Below are positions 33,672-42,724 of a stretch of DNA of 64,000 nt, piece by piece. The first letter of the stretch is position 1; the number at the start of each line of letters is the position of its first letter. The DNA is from Bacteroidota bacterium (GTDB lineage: Bacteria > Bacteroidota > Ignavibacteria > Kapaibacteriales > HRBIN21). The DNA is taken from contig JAUQPR010000012.1 in assembly GCA_030550275.1 (NCBI GenBank), forward strand, positions 1 through 64,000. The letters run 5' to 3'. The position numbers and the translations under genes were made by a program. A model generated the notes under the pieces. That model had not been told where the DNA came from, did no database searches, and saw only the letters and a program-made list of their open reading frames with translations.

Positions 33672-34790
33672 TCACGATGAGAACACCGCAGCAGCAGCGG
33701 CAACGGCGCTACCGGGTTCGCCCCCTCCGCCGTGCCGACGCACCAGCTCCTCCAGTACGGCGAGGAACTCCAGGATATCTCCCACGCTCAACGCGCCCAT
33801 GTGCCCGATCCGCATGACCCGACCGGCGAGGGCGTCCTGCCCACGCCCGACTGCAAAGCCACAGGCAGCAAGCTCTTCGGGCAGTGTGCGCAACGGCTCC
33901 GGCAGCTCCACAACGCTCAAGGCGTTCGAGCCCGATTGCCCAAAGCACCGCAGTCCAAGCTGCCCCAGCGCAGCCCGGACGGCGCGGGCACTCCGAGCAT
34001 GCCGCTCCCAGTGTGGCGCAAGCCCATCGGCGAAGTAGTGCTCCAGGACATACCCCAAGGCACGCACCAGCGACACCGCAGGGGTCCACAGGGTCAACCC
34101 CTCTGAGGCACGCTCCCGTGCAAGGCGCAAATCGAAGTACAGGCTGCGCGAATCGTGGCGCAGCACATGCTCCCAGGCACGCGCACTGAGCCCCACGATA
34201 GCAAGCCCCGGAGGCAGCATCAGCGCCTTCTGTGAGGAGACCACCACCGCATCAATGCCCCACGACATCGGGCACGGATGCACGGCAAAGCTCGTGATGG
34301 CATCCACGCACACGAATGCATCGGGGCAGTATCGGCGGACAACGCCGATGAGCTCCTGCAGCGGCTGCAGCACTCCGGTCGAGGTCTCGCTGTGCACAAT
34401 CCAGACGCTCTCCATCCCCGGGTGCGACTCCAGATACCGCTCCAGCGCCTCAGGGGAGATGCTCTCGCCCCAGGGAGCCTCCAGCCGCTGCACCTGCACG
34501 CGCAACCGCCGCAGGATCTCCGCGCAGCGTGCCGAAAATCGCCCATTGACCAACACAAGCGCACGGCTCCCCTCCGGGCAAAGTGCCGAGGCGACCGCCT
34601 CCAACGCCCCGGTGCCCGAACAGGTCAGCAGGAGCACGGGCTCGGCAGCCTCCAACAGCTCCCGCAGCCGGCTCTGGATGGCAAAGACAAGCTGCCGGAA
34701 CTGCGCCGAATGGTGCGGCAGCGGCGGCTCCGCAAGGAGCTGGAGTACCTCACCGGGGACGGCGACCGGACCTGGGGTGAACAGGCGCAT
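33672..34790 (-). CDS. class V PLP aminotransferase (serine/alanine-glyoxylate type)
   Basis: Fold-type I PLP enzyme of 372 aa. It begins MRLFTPGPVAVP, the usual serine-pyruvate/phosphoserine-like start. LTCSGTGALEAV binds the cofactor phosphate, SVWIVHSETSTGVLQPL and FVCVDAITSFAVHP carry the Asp that touches the pyridine N, and SSQKALMLPPGLAI carries the Schiff-base Lys (about 193). Likely substrates are serine, alanine or glyoxylate; phosphoserine is less likely. A Gly/Ala-rich tail ends the protein. First 41 nt overlap the rlmB-like gene. Confidence 0.88.
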   Translation of the reverse strand: MRLFTPGPVAVPGEVLQLLAEPPLPHHSAQFRQLVFAIQSRLRELLEAAEPVLLLTCSGTGALEAVASALCPEGSRALVLVNGRFSARCAEILRRLRVQVQRLEAPWGESISPEALERYLESHPGMESVWIVHSETSTGVLQPLQELIGVVRRYCPDAFVCVDAITSFAVHPCPMSWGIDAVVVSSQKALMLPPGLAIVGLSARAWEHVLRHDSRSLYFDLRLARERASEGLTLWTPAVSLVRALGYVLEHYFADGLAPHWERHARSARAVRAALGQLGLRCFGQSGSNALSVVELPEPLRTLPEELAACGFAVGRGQDALAGRVMRIGHMGALSVGDILEFLAVLEELVRRHGGGGEPGSAVAAAAAVFSS

Positions 34791-35568
34791 GAGCTCGCTG
34801 GAGCCAGCAATGGTACAGCGTCAGCGCCGCAGCAACGGCAACGTTGAGCGAATCCAGCGCGGAGCTCCCCGGAATGCGGAACAGCTGGTCGCACTGCGCC
34901 CGCACGGCTGTGGAGAGTCCGTGCGCTTCGCTGCCGAACACCAGCGCTGCCCGCTGCGGAATCTTCAGTGCCGGGAGCTCGTTGAGCGCATCCGGTTGTG
35001 CCCCCAACAGCCGGTAGCCCTGCGCACGCAGCTGCCGCAGGAATGGCTCCGCTGCCTCCACCCGCCGCACAACAGCGTGGAAGATCGCCCCGGCGCTGGC
35101 GCGCACCACCTTGGGCTGGAACGGGTCGGCGCTCCCCGGCAACACCACGACATCGGGGCAATCGAACCACACCGCCGTGCGGATGATCGTGCCCAAGTTG
35201 CCTGGATCGGACACTCCGTCGAGCACGACCACACGCTGCCCCGACAGCGGCGCACTCCGCTCCGGATAGCTCACCACCGCAAGGATATCCTGCGGCGTCT
35301 GCACTTCAAAGAGGCTCTCAAAGCGGCACCCTTCGGCAGCGTAGATGGGAACATTGCGCTGGGCGAATTCCCGCGCCAGCCGCCACGCCTCCTCATTGCC
35401 CCCTCTGCGCACGACCACGAAGAGCGCGTGGTAGAGCCGGCTCCGCAGCAGCTCCCGGCAAACTATTACACCTTCGGCAAGGAACTCCTGGTGCTGGTCG
35501 CGCCCCTGGCGCTCGTGCAACGAACGGATGTGCTTGCGGAGCCGATCGCTGAGCTGCAGAACGTCCAT
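34750..35568 (-). CDS. SpoU-family rRNA 2'-O-methyltransferase (RlmB/TrmH type)
   Basis: SPOUT (knotted) methyltransferase, 272 aa from ATG 35566-35568 (a GTG 9 nt upstream is possible). An N-terminal substrate-binding domain precedes SpoU motifs 1-3: VVLDGVSDPGNLGTIIRTAV (Asn-Arg catalytic), ALVFGSEAHGLST and LDSLNVAVAAALTLY. Probably modifies 23S rRNA; 2251 versus another site cannot be set. Head of the four-gene minus operon, with its own TAATTTTG box 23 nt upstream. Confidence 0.9.
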   Translation of the reverse strand: MDVLQLSDRLRKHIRSLHERQGRDQHQEFLAEGVIVCRELLRSRLYHALFVVVRRGGNEEAWRLAREFAQRNVPIYAAEGCRFESLFEVQTPQDILAVVSYPERSAPLSGQRVVVLDGVSDPGNLGTIIRTAVWFDCPDVVVLPGSADPFQPKVVRASAGAIFHAVVRRVEAAEPFLRQLRAQGYRLLGAQPDALNELPALKIPQRAALVFGSEAHGLSTAVRAQCDQLFRIPGSSALDSLNVAVAAALTLYHCWLQRAHAPVHPRSGRRPR

Positions 35569-35590
35569 CTGTGGCACGCCGGTAGTTGTG

Positions 35591-35598
35591 CAAAATTA
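35591..35598 (-). promoter_or_regulatory. TAnnTTTG -7 promoter box for the rlmB-like operon
   Basis: TAATTTTG on the minus strand. It is divergent from the box at 35632, and both sit in the 94 nt gap between gene starts. Confidence 0.6.
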
Positions 35599-35631
35599 GC
35601 AGCCCCGCGCAGGGTGGGGCAAGCGCGTGCG

Positions 35632-35639
35632 TAATTTTG
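35632..35639 (+). promoter_or_regulatory. TAnnTTTG -7 promoter box for the FG-GAP secreted protein
   Basis: TAATTTTG on the plus strand, 23 nt before ATG 35663. Confirms the start at MRCILLVSLS rather than the longer frame. Confidence 0.6.
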
Positions 35640-35662
35640 CTGTGACAGCCTGCGGTCCGTCC

Positions 35663-38482
35663 ATGCGGTGCATTCTGCTGGTGAGCTTGAGCACGGCAGC
35701 GCTCTTTGGACAGACGTTGCTGCCCAGCCCGCAGCAATGGCTGTATCCATCGGGAACGCCTGAGGGCACGCGTTCGCAACCCACGCCATCGGCGCCGCAG
35801 CCGCTGGATTCCTTCCGCATCAAGTGGCGCCATCCGGCACTTGCCGGCGAGGGCGCACTGCTGGTCGGCAAGGTACTCCCGCGCGGACCTCTGCTTCCTG
35901 GGCTTCCCTGGGCACCCAACGAGCTCATCGGCGTTGCCGGAGATACGCTCGTTGTGCTGGAAGGGAGCGGACGCCTTGCCGGACGTCTGGCACTTCCACC
36001 GTTCCTGTGGGACGTCTGCGCGGTCATGGACACCACTGCGCTGCTGCCGCGCGGCTATAGCAGCGAACCCGCGCTCATCGCCGTGCAGAGCAGCGAACAC
36101 CGTCGCCCCGATAGTACGGTCGCCACCTACCTGGTCGGCTACGACGCCCGAGCCGATACACTGGCGCTGCTGCGGCAACTGGTGCTGGATATGCGCCCGT
36201 ACGGTCCCAATCTTGCCGCTGCGCTCGTTCCGTTTGCCGCTCGGCGGGCGGGGGCGCGCACGCTCATCTACGGAATCGCCTCCAGCCTTGCCCCGCGCTC
36301 AGGCTCCGGCTTCCTGCGTGGGGTGGTGCAGTTTGCTTCCGATTCGCTCATCCCGACCTATCCCGTTGCCAATCTCCCCGATGAGCGCTCGGCGCGGCTG
36401 CTCTATGGACCGCGCATCCTTGCCCAACCCCCGGCGCTGACGCAACTGCCCGGCGGTATCGTGCGGATGCTGCTGCCGCTCCAGCCCGATACACTGCCGG
36501 ATACGGTCACCAACCGAGTGGGGCAGCGCACCGCTGCTGCCGCTGGCTACCTCATCGGCGTGGACCTCCAGGGGGATGTGCCCGCCAGCGGAATTGCACC
36601 GGTGGAGCTTGTATCGGCATCGGAAGGACGCCATCCGGTGCTGCTGCCACTATGGGTGCGGCTCCGCCCCGGCAGCGGAGAAAGCGAGCGTCCCTTCATC
36701 CTGCTTGCCGAGGGCTACAGCGGCGGGAACGGCATGGCGCGATTGCACCTCTACGATGCAAATGGGTCAGCCCTGGCATCGCCGCAGCTGCCGGCATCCC
36801 CTGCGGTTGCCGGTCTGGGAGCGCATCTCTGGAGCATCGGCATCGGCGATATGGATGCGCCCGCGAGCAATTCCGCTCCGCCCTTCTACCCCAACAACCC
36901 CGGCATGGAGATTGTCGCCTGCCCGAATACGCCGGAGCAAGCCGTTACCGGTGCCCGGCTGCTCGTGGTGCGCTACCGCACGGACCTCCAAGTGCCCAAG
37001 CAGAGCCCGCCAGGCAGCTTCCTGGCACCATTCGATACCATTGCCAGCGCGCCCTGCAGCGGCTGGCTGGCTGCCGTGGCAGATGTAGATGGCGACGGAC
37101 GCGCCGAAGCCCTCCTGGCAGATGGCGAGGAGCTGCAACTGTGGCGCCTTCGCCCGTACTCCGATCCCCGCTTTGCGCTGGGCGCACCATTTGATACCGT
37201 TGCCCGCTTCCGCTTCCCCGGCGAGCGTATCACCGCCGTTGCCGTCGCCGACATTGACGGAGATGGGCGAAGCGACCTCCTCGTGCGCACCCGGGGCGCA
37301 ACGTACGCAGTGGGAATCCCGCTGCTGCCGGCATTTGCCGTGCTCTCCCCGCGAGCCGATACAGCGCTGTGTATCACCGACACGCTCCGCCTCCGGTGGG
37401 TAAACTTCGTGCGAGGGCACGATACCCTTGCGCTGCTGTTTCAGCCCTACCGTGTGGGCAGAGCCACTGGGCAAGCCCGCCTCATTGGCTACGTTGCAAA
37501 CTCTGCCGATACGGTGCGCTTTGACGTGCCCATGCGCCATCTTGCTACCGACACTCTCGGGCGCTTCCTGCTGCAGAGCACCGCGTTTGCTCAGGCGCGG
37601 GATTCCAGCGGTCTTGTCCAGGTGCTGTTCCCCCAGGTGCAGCTATCCCGCCCGGCGGCAGATACAAGCGTCACCGTCGGCGATAGCCTGCTCCTGCAGG
37701 GCTTGTGCCGCTGCGCCGATAGCCTAGTCGTAGAGCTTGGGGTGCCCCAGCGTCCGGAATTCTCCGCTGTCGTCCGTCCTGCGGGCACGGACACCTTCTC
37801 GCTCTGGGTGCCTCTCCCGTGCCCATCGCGGGCATCGTGCTGGGAGCCGCTTCCTGCAGCGGAGCTCCGGCTGACAGCGCATGCGGATACCTTCCGCACA
37901 GCCCTCGGGCGAACGCTCCTGCGCGTTGCGCGTCGGTTGCCCATCGCTTTCAGCGCCGAAATCACGCCCGTGTGTCCCGAACTACTGCTGCAGTGGGATA
38001 GCCTCCCATGCCCGGAAGTGCTGCTGGGCTACTCCGAGGATGGCGCCACCTTCACGGAATTGGCGCAGCTTCGGGCTGGGTCCGGTCAGTACCGCTGGCA
38101 GCTCCCTGTGCGTGAGCAGGAGACTGCGCTGCTGGTTCGGCTCTGCTGCCAGGGATGCTACCGTGCCGACACCGTGCTGTTGCTCCCGGGAGGCTTGCAG
38201 CTACAGGTGCTGGCGCCCAATCCGCTGAAGTTGCCCGATGAGCGGCTCCAGATCGTGTACGCCCTGACGCAATCGGGCACTGCACGGGTGCGCATCCTGG
38301 ATGCTGCCAACAACCTTGTGCGCGAGCTGGTGCCCTGGCGCTTCCACGCCGCCGGGCAATACCACTGCGAATTCTGGGACGGAACTGCCTACGACGGCGC
38401 GTCGGTGCCCACGGGGGTTTACTACGTCCTCATCGAAGCTGCTCAGCAGCGCTGGGTGCTGCCCGTCTTCGTACGCCGCTGA
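35663..38482 (+). CDS. secreted FG-GAP/VCBS repeat protein with FlgD-like C-terminal sorting domain (939 aa)
   Basis: Signal peptide MRCILLVSLSTAALFGQ. The central region has integrin-type calcium-binding repeats, ADVDGDGRAEALLADG (about 478) and ADIDGDGRSDLLVRT (about 535), within a beta-propeller. Further beta-sandwich segments follow, rich in DT and Cys pairs (LCRCADSL, PCPSRASCW, CCQGC). The C-terminus (about 850-939) has LAPNPL, ARVRILDAANNLVREL and GVYYVLIEA, the FlgD-Ig/type IX sorting pattern. Likely surface-attached; function unknown. Single gene, followed by an independent promoter. Confidence 0.82.
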   Translation: MRCILLVSLSTAALFGQTLLPSPQQWLYPSGTPEGTRSQPTPSAPQPLDSFRIKWRHPALAGEGALLVGKVLPRGPLLPGLPWAPNELIGVAGDTLVVLEGSGRLAGRLALPPFLWDVCAVMDTTALLPRGYSSEPALIAVQSSEHRRPDSTVATYLVGYDARADTLALLRQLVLDMRPYGPNLAAALVPFAARRAGARTLIYGIASSLAPRSGSGFLRGVVQFASDSLIPTYPVANLPDERSARLLYGPRILAQPPALTQLPGGIVRMLLPLQPDTLPDTVTNRVGQRTAAAAGYLIGVDLQGDVPASGIAPVELVSASEGRHPVLLPLWVRLRPGSGESERPFILLAEGYSGGNGMARLHLYDANGSALASPQLPASPAVAGLGAHLWSIGIGDMDAPASNSAPPFYPNNPGMEIVACPNTPEQAVTGARLLVVRYRTDLQVPKQSPPGSFLAPFDTIASAPCSGWLAAVADVDGDGRAEALLADGEELQLWRLRPYSDPRFALGAPFDTVARFRFPGERITAVAVADIDGDGRSDLLVRTRGATYAVGIPLLPAFAVLSPRADTALCITDTLRLRWVNFVRGHDTLALLFQPYRVGRATGQARLIGYVANSADTVRFDVPMRHLATDTLGRFLLQSTAFAQARDSSGLVQVLFPQVQLSRPAADTSVTVGDSLLLQGLCRCADSLVVELGVPQRPEFSAVVRPAGTDTFSLWVPLPCPSRASCWEPLPAAELRLTAHADTFRTALGRTLLRVARRLPIAFSAEITPVCPELLLQWDSLPCPEVLLGYSEDGATFTELAQLRAGSGQYRWQLPVREQETALLVRLCCQGCYRADTVLLLPGGLQLQVLAPNPLKLPDERLQIVYALTQSGTARVRILDAANNLVRELVPWRFHAAGQYHCEFWDGTAYDGASVPTGVYYVLIEAAQQRWVLPVFVRR

Positions 38483-38499
38483 GGGCATACGCACCTGCG

Positions 38500-38507
38500 T
38501 AATTTTG
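38500..38507 (+). promoter_or_regulatory. TAnnTTTG -7 promoter box for the response regulator
   Basis: TAATTTTG, 27 nt before ATG 38535 and 18 nt after the upstream stop. Confidence 0.6.
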
Positions 38508-38534
38508 CGCTGCAATGGCTGTACAGGGGTGCCG

Positions 38535-39242
38535 ATGCGCATCCTGGTCGTCGAAGACGAGCGCAAGTTAGCCGCCTTCCTCAAGCACGGGCTGGAGGAG
38601 GAGAGCTACAGCGTTGATATCGCCTACGACGGGGAAACGGCGCTGGAGCTGGCATCGCAAAATGCCTACGATGCCATCATCCTGGATGTCATGCTGCCGA
38701 AGCTGGACGGCTTTGCCGTCCTTGCCCAGCTCCGCGCCCGAGGCGACACCACACCGGTCATTATGCTCACGGCTCGCGGGACTCCAGAGGAGCGCGTCAT
38801 GGGACTGGACTTGGGCGCTGACGACTACCTGCCCAAGCCTTTCCACTTCGAGGAGCTGCTGGCGCGCCTGCGCTCGGTGCTGCGCCGCTCCTCGCCCGAG
38901 CGCACGGTCCGACTCCAATGCGGCGATCTTGTGCTGGATACCCGCGCCCGCGTTGCCTACCGCGGAAAGGAGGAGATTCCGCTCACACCGCGCGAGTACG
39001 CGCTGCTGGAGTACCTCATGCGCCACAAGAACCAAACGCTCAGCCGGACCCTGATTCTGCAGCACGTCTGGCACCCCTCCTTCAGCGGCGATTCCAACAT
39101 CGTGGACGTCTACATCAAGCGGCTGCGCGAGAAGATCGAGCGTCCGGGCATGCCGCCACTCCTGCAAACCGTGCGCGGCTTTGGCTACCGGCTCCACGAG
39201 CCCGAGGAGCACTCCCCTGGGACCCCCTCGAACTCCGCCTGA
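38535..39242 (+). CDS. OmpR/PhoB-family response regulator
   Basis: DNA-binding two-component regulator of 235 aa. Receiver domain: acidic pair Glu7-Asp8, phosphoacceptor Asp51 in AIILDVMLPK, Thr78 in IMLTARG and Lys100 in YLPKPFHFEEL. The C-terminal winged helix has LTPREYALLEYLMRHKNQTL, SNIVDVYIKRLREKIE and LQTVRGFGYRL. The sequence is closest in feel to CusR/CopR/ArlR-type regulators. No histidine kinase gene is adjacent, so the partner is elsewhere. It has its own promoter, and a weaker box separates it from plsY. Confidence 0.93.
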   Translation: MRILVVEDERKLAAFLKHGLEEESYSVDIAYDGETALELASQNAYDAIILDVMLPKLDGFAVLAQLRARGDTTPVIMLTARGTPEERVMGLDLGADDYLPKPFHFEELLARLRSVLRRSSPERTVRLQCGDLVLDTRARVAYRGKEEIPLTPREYALLEYLMRHKNQTLSRTLILQHVWHPSFSGDSNIVDVYIKRLREKIERPGMPPLLQTVRGFGYRLHEPEEHSPGTPSNSA

Positions 39243-39273
39243 GGCAATGCGCTTGCAGCACAGGTGCGTTTGC

Positions 39274-39281
39274 TAATTTCG
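39274..39281 (+). promoter_or_regulatory. near-consensus -7 box (TAATTTCG) for plsY operon
   Basis: One mismatch to TAnnTTTG. It lies in the 77 nt gap between the regulator stop and the plsY GTG. Confidence 0.4.
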
Positions 39282-39319
39282 AGCCGCGCAAATGTGAAGT
39301 AGTTCATCCGCTTCCAGCC

Positions 39320-39994
39320 GTGCCGACAGCCGTAGCACTGGTGCTGCTCGTGGGGGGAGCCTACCTCCTGGGTTCGGTTCCAACGGCGCTGCTCATCGCT
39401 CGCCGCTTCGGCATCGACATTCGCCAGCACGGCAGCGGGAACGTCGGCAGCACCAACGCTGCCCGTGTGCTGGGCTGGCGCTGGGGATTGCTGGTGCAGG
39501 CAGTGGATATTGCGAAAGGAGCGCTCGCGGCGGGGCTTCTTCCCAAGCTGTTGCCCTCGGCTCCTGCGCTGGGAGTGGGCTTCCTGGCGGGAATTGCTGC
39601 CACCGCCGGACACTGCTGGTCGCCGTGGGCAAACTTCCAAGGCGGTAAGGGGGTCAACACCGCTGCCGGGGCATTGCTCGTGCTGGCTCCAACGGAGCTT
39701 CTCTTCGGTATCGGGGCGTTTGCGCTGGCACTGCTGGTGTCGGGCTACGTCTCGTTGGGCTCCCTTGCTGCTGCCATGGTGGTGCCGCTCAGCATAGGGC
39801 TGCGGTATGTTGCGGGAGCGCTTCCGAGCTCGGAATTCCCGTGGATGCTTGCCGGAAGCCTGGTGCTGAGCGGCATCGTTGTCCTGCGCCACCGCAGCAA
39901 CATCGAACGGCTGTGGCGCGGGACGGAATACCGGTTTGAACGGCTCTGGCTGCCGGGATGGATCCGTCGGCTCACACAGCGTCCACACCGATGA
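39320..39994 (+). CDS. plsY: acyl-phosphate glycerol-3-phosphate acyltransferase PlsY
   Basis: Integral membrane enzyme (224 aa) making lysophosphatidate from acyl-phosphate and G3P. Motifs: GSVPTALLIARRFG (first, about 18), GSGNVGSTNAARVLG (phosphate binding, about 39-53), AGHCWSPWANFQGGKGVNTAAG (active loop) and RHRSNIERLWRGTE near the end. GTG start at 39320-39322; no upstream ATG in frame is plausible. Stop overlaps gpsA ATG as ATGA, placing PlsY next to the enzyme that makes its G3P substrate. Confidence 0.94.
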   Translation: MPTAVALVLLVGGAYLLGSVPTALLIARRFGIDIRQHGSGNVGSTNAARVLGWRWGLLVQAVDIAKGALAAGLLPKLLPSAPALGVGFLAGIAATAGHCWSPWANFQGGKGVNTAAGALLVLAPTELLFGIGAFALALLVSGYVSLGSLAAAMVVPLSIGLRYVAGALPSSEFPWMLAGSLVLSGIVVLRHRSNIERLWRGTEYRFERLWLPGWIRRLTQRPHR

Positions 39995-41037
39995 CCGTTG
40001 CCGTTGTCGGCGCAGGGAGTTGGGGAACCACGCTGGCGCACCTCCTGGCACAGGAGCACCGGGTTGTGCTGTGGTGCCGTTCGGCGGAGCGTGCCGAGGA
40101 GATCCGCCGCCATCGTACAAACTCCACCTTCCTGCCGGGCATTCGGCTCCATGAGAGGATTGTGCCAACAACCGACCCTGCCGACCTGGCTGCCGCAGAG
40201 CTAACGCTCCTGGCGATCCCCACGCAGCATCTGCGTTCGGCAATCCAGCAGTACCGGCTCCGCTTCCCGCTTCCGGTGGTCAATGTTGCCAAGGGCATCG
40301 AACAGGGGACGTGCCTGCGCGTTTCGGAGCTGCTGCGCGAACTTCTGGATGTCTCCGCCCAGGAGTACGCTATTCTGAGCGGACCCAGCCATGCCGAGGA
40401 GGTCATCCGCGAGCTGCCGACGGCAGTGGTGGTGGCGTCGGAGTCTGCAGAACTGGCACGCGCTGTGCAAGAACTTCTTACACGCCCGAGCTTCCGGGTC
40501 TACACCTCCGGCGATGTTGTCGGGGTGGAGCTGGGCGGAGCGCTCAAAAACGTCATTGCTATTGCCGCCGGCATTGCCGATGGTCTGGGCTTTGGAGACA
40601 ACACCAAGGCAGCACTCATCACGCGTGGATTGGCAGAGATCCAGCGTCTGGGCATCGCCTACGGTGCTGAACCGCAGACCTTTGCCGGACTTTCAGGGTT
40701 GGGCGACCTTGTGGCAACGTGCATGAGCCGCTACAGCCGCAATCGTGCCGTTGGAGAGCGCCTGGCGCGCGGGGAGCCGCTGGAGCGCATCCTGGCTTCC
40801 ACTCCGATGGTCGCCGAAGGGGTCCCTACCACCCGCTCCGCTTACGAACTCAGCCGGCGTGCTGCTGTGGAGATGCCTATCGTGGAGCAGGTCCACGCCA
40901 TCCTCTTCGAGCGCAAAGACCCCAAAGCTGCCCTGCAGGAACTGCTCCTGCGCTCGGCAAAGCCCGAGTACTGGTGGGAAGTACCACAAGCTCTCCTCAC
41001 CGCCGATGAGCGCCGTCAACCTCGCCCAGCTCATTGA
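39991..41037 (+). CDS. gpsA: NAD(P)-dependent glycerol-3-phosphate dehydrogenase
   Basis: Cytosolic reduction of DHAP to sn-glycerol-3-phosphate for phospholipids (348 aa). Rossmann VAVVGAGSWGTTLAHLLA (3-20), AKGIEQGT, ILSGPSHAEEV, catalytic Lys in GGALKNVIAIAAGIADGLGFG and GLGDLVATCMSRYSRNR. ATG overlaps plsY, and the last 32 nt overlap the HDOD gene. Start set by the overlap; the frame upstream of 39991 lies inside plsY. Confidence 0.96.
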   Translation: MTVAVVGAGSWGTTLAHLLAQEHRVVLWCRSAERAEEIRRHRTNSTFLPGIRLHERIVPTTDPADLAAAELTLLAIPTQHLRSAIQQYRLRFPLPVVNVAKGIEQGTCLRVSELLRELLDVSAQEYAILSGPSHAEEVIRELPTAVVVASESAELARAVQELLTRPSFRVYTSGDVVGVELGGALKNVIAIAAGIADGLGFGDNTKAALITRGLAEIQRLGIAYGAEPQTFAGLSGLGDLVATCMSRYSRNRAVGERLARGEPLERILASTPMVAEGVPTTRSAYELSRRAAVEMPIVEQVHAILFERKDPKAALQELLLRSAKPEYWWEVPQALLTADERRQPRPAH

Positions 41038-41896
41038 GGACACCGATTGGCTGGTATCTCCGCCGACAGTCGTCGAGCACATCAACACGCTCCTCAAGCA
41101 CGAGCAGGTGCACTGGAACGAGATCGCCCGCATTGTGGAGCGGGAACCCGCCGTTGCTGCTCGCATTCTGCGCGTGGTGAATTCCCCGCTCTACGGGCTG
41201 AAGGTCCCCGTGACCTCGATTCCTCAGGCGCTGGTCTACATGGGCACCCTTGCCGTCACCTCGATCACCACCGCAGTGAGCATCTTCTCCCAACTGCTCG
41301 CCGAAAGCCAGCCCGAGGCGGTGCCGTACCTGGAGCGCTTCTGGTGGCATTCCACCTGCGCGGCGTTCGTTGCACGAGCGCTTGCTGAGCAGTTGGAGCG
41401 CTCGCTTGCCGACCAAGTCTTCACCGCCGCACTGCTGCACGATGTAGGCAAGCTGCTGATGATCCAACTGGCGCTGCCGCAGTACCGCGAGCTCGAGCAG
41501 CAGATCCTCTCCGGCGTCCCCGAACAGGAAGCCGAACGCGCCATAATGGGCATGACCCACGAGGAAGCCGGACACCTGCTTGCCCAGCGTTGGAAGCTGC
41601 CCGAGCCATTGCCCAGCGTCATCCGCTTCCATTCGGCACCGCAGATGCTCCAGCGCTTCCAAACGCAGGCTGCCGTCACGCGCATCGCGGACCTCCTGTG
41701 CGAAGTCTGGGGTGCCGGCATCGGCGAAGGAATCTCCAAAGTCGTGCTTGCGGAGGAGCCCAGTTGGAAGCTCCTTGCGGAGAAGTTCCCCGAGCTGGAG
41801 CAAATAGACCTGGCGGCGTTTACGCTCAACCTGGAGCAGCGCTTCCGCGAAGCCGCCACGATGCTGCACGCCATGCTGGACACCTCCGCAGAGTAA
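41006..41896 (+). CDS. HDOD-domain signalling protein (296 aa)
   Basis: HDOD proteins are HD-related signalling modules used with two-component or chemotaxis systems; most lack catalysis. Marks: IVEREPAVAARILRVVNSPLYGL (about 42-64), IPQALVYMGTLAVTSI, FVARALAEQLE, VFTAALLHDVGKLLMIQ (an intact His-Asp pair, about 150) and MTHEEAGHLLAQRWKLP. It overlaps gpsA by 32 nt and is followed 5 nt later by lgt, so it is translated with membrane-lipid genes. Its partner is unknown. Confidence 0.88.
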   Translation: MSAVNLAQLIEDTDWLVSPPTVVEHINTLLKHEQVHWNEIARIVEREPAVAARILRVVNSPLYGLKVPVTSIPQALVYMGTLAVTSITTAVSIFSQLLAESQPEAVPYLERFWWHSTCAAFVARALAEQLERSLADQVFTAALLHDVGKLLMIQLALPQYRELEQQILSGVPEQEAERAIMGMTHEEAGHLLAQRWKLPEPLPSVIRFHSAPQMLQRFQTQAAVTRIADLLCEVWGAGIGEGISKVVLAEEPSWKLLAEKFPELEQIDLAAFTLNLEQRFREAATMLHAMLDTSAE

Positions 41897-41901
41897 GCGC
41901 A

Positions 41902-42723
41902 ATGCTGCCGGTGCTGTTCAAAATCGGACCCATCACCATCTACAGCTTCGGCGCCATGGTGGCGCTGGGGTTTCTGACGGCGTACTGGATTTCGGTTGCC
42001 GAATTTCGGCGGCGCGGGCTGCCCAAGCCGAAGGACCTCGCCTCGTCGCTGCTGCTGCTGGCGTTTGTGGGTGGGCTCGTTGGGGCAAAGCTCTTCCATC
42101 TGCTGGAGCACCCCGAAGAGCTGCGCGGTGACCCATTGGGAGCCCTCGTCAGCCCCGCGGGGTTAACCTTTCACGGGGGCTTTCTCGTGGCAGCGGCGCT
42201 GTTCCTGTGGTACATCTGGCGGCATCGGCTCCCGTTGTGGCGCATCGCCGATTCGATTGCTCCAGCGCTCATGCTGGCGTACGGCATCGGGCGCATCGGC
42301 TGCCACCTCGCCGGCGATGGGGATTACGGCATCCCCACCGATGTCCCCTGGGCAGTAACCTACCCCAAGGGGACGGTCCCCACACTCAGCGCGCTCAACC
42401 CCGAACTCCGCCGCCGCTACGAAGAGCTCTTCCCCGGTCGCCCTGTACCGGAAGATATCCCCGTGCACCCCACCCCGATATACGAGGCGCTCGCAGCCGG
42501 AGCGATCTTTGCGCTCCTGTGGCGGCTGCGCCGCAGCATGCCCGAAGGGAAGCTCTTTGCGCTCTACCTTGTGCTGGCAGGGCTGGAGCGCTTCCTGGTG
42601 GAGTTCATCCGGCTCAACCCCACCTATTGGGGACTTTCGCAGGCGCAGTGGTTTGCGCTTGCGGCAATGCTTGTGGGCGGAGTTTTACTGCTTCGCCGCC
42701 GAGCCAAACCGGCGCAGCGCTGA
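41902..42723 (+). CDS. lgt: prolipoprotein diacylglyceryl transferase
   Basis: Inner-membrane enzyme (273 aa) that adds diacylglycerol to lipobox cysteines, as in the lipoproteins of this window. Seven predicted helices. Signatures: GLTFHGGFLVAAALF (about 88), the family motif GRIGCHLAGDGDYGIPTDVPWAV (shown in part as GRIGCHLAGDGDYG, about 131), PVHPTPIYEALAAG, and FLVEFIRLNP. An insertion PTLSALNPELRRRYEELF lies in the periplasmic loop. Ends 1 nt before the sdhA stop, convergent. Confidence 0.95.
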   Translation: MLPVLFKIGPITIYSFGAMVALGFLTAYWISVAEFRRRGLPKPKDLASSLLLLAFVGGLVGAKLFHLLEHPEELRGDPLGALVSPAGLTFHGGFLVAAALFLWYIWRHRLPLWRIADSIAPALMLAYGIGRIGCHLAGDGDYGIPTDVPWAVTYPKGTVPTLSALNPELRRRYEELFPGRPVPEDIPVHPTPIYEALAAGAIFALLWRLRRSMPEGKLFALYLVLAGLERFLVEFIRLNPTYWGLSQAQWFALAAMLVGGVLLLRRRAKPAQR

Positions 42724-42724
42724 T

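Noticed and set aside
33661-33675. GTG start at 33675 for rdgB
   Set aside because: ATG 33660 has a well-spaced AGAGGAG and begins at the conserved LVLATNNPHK.
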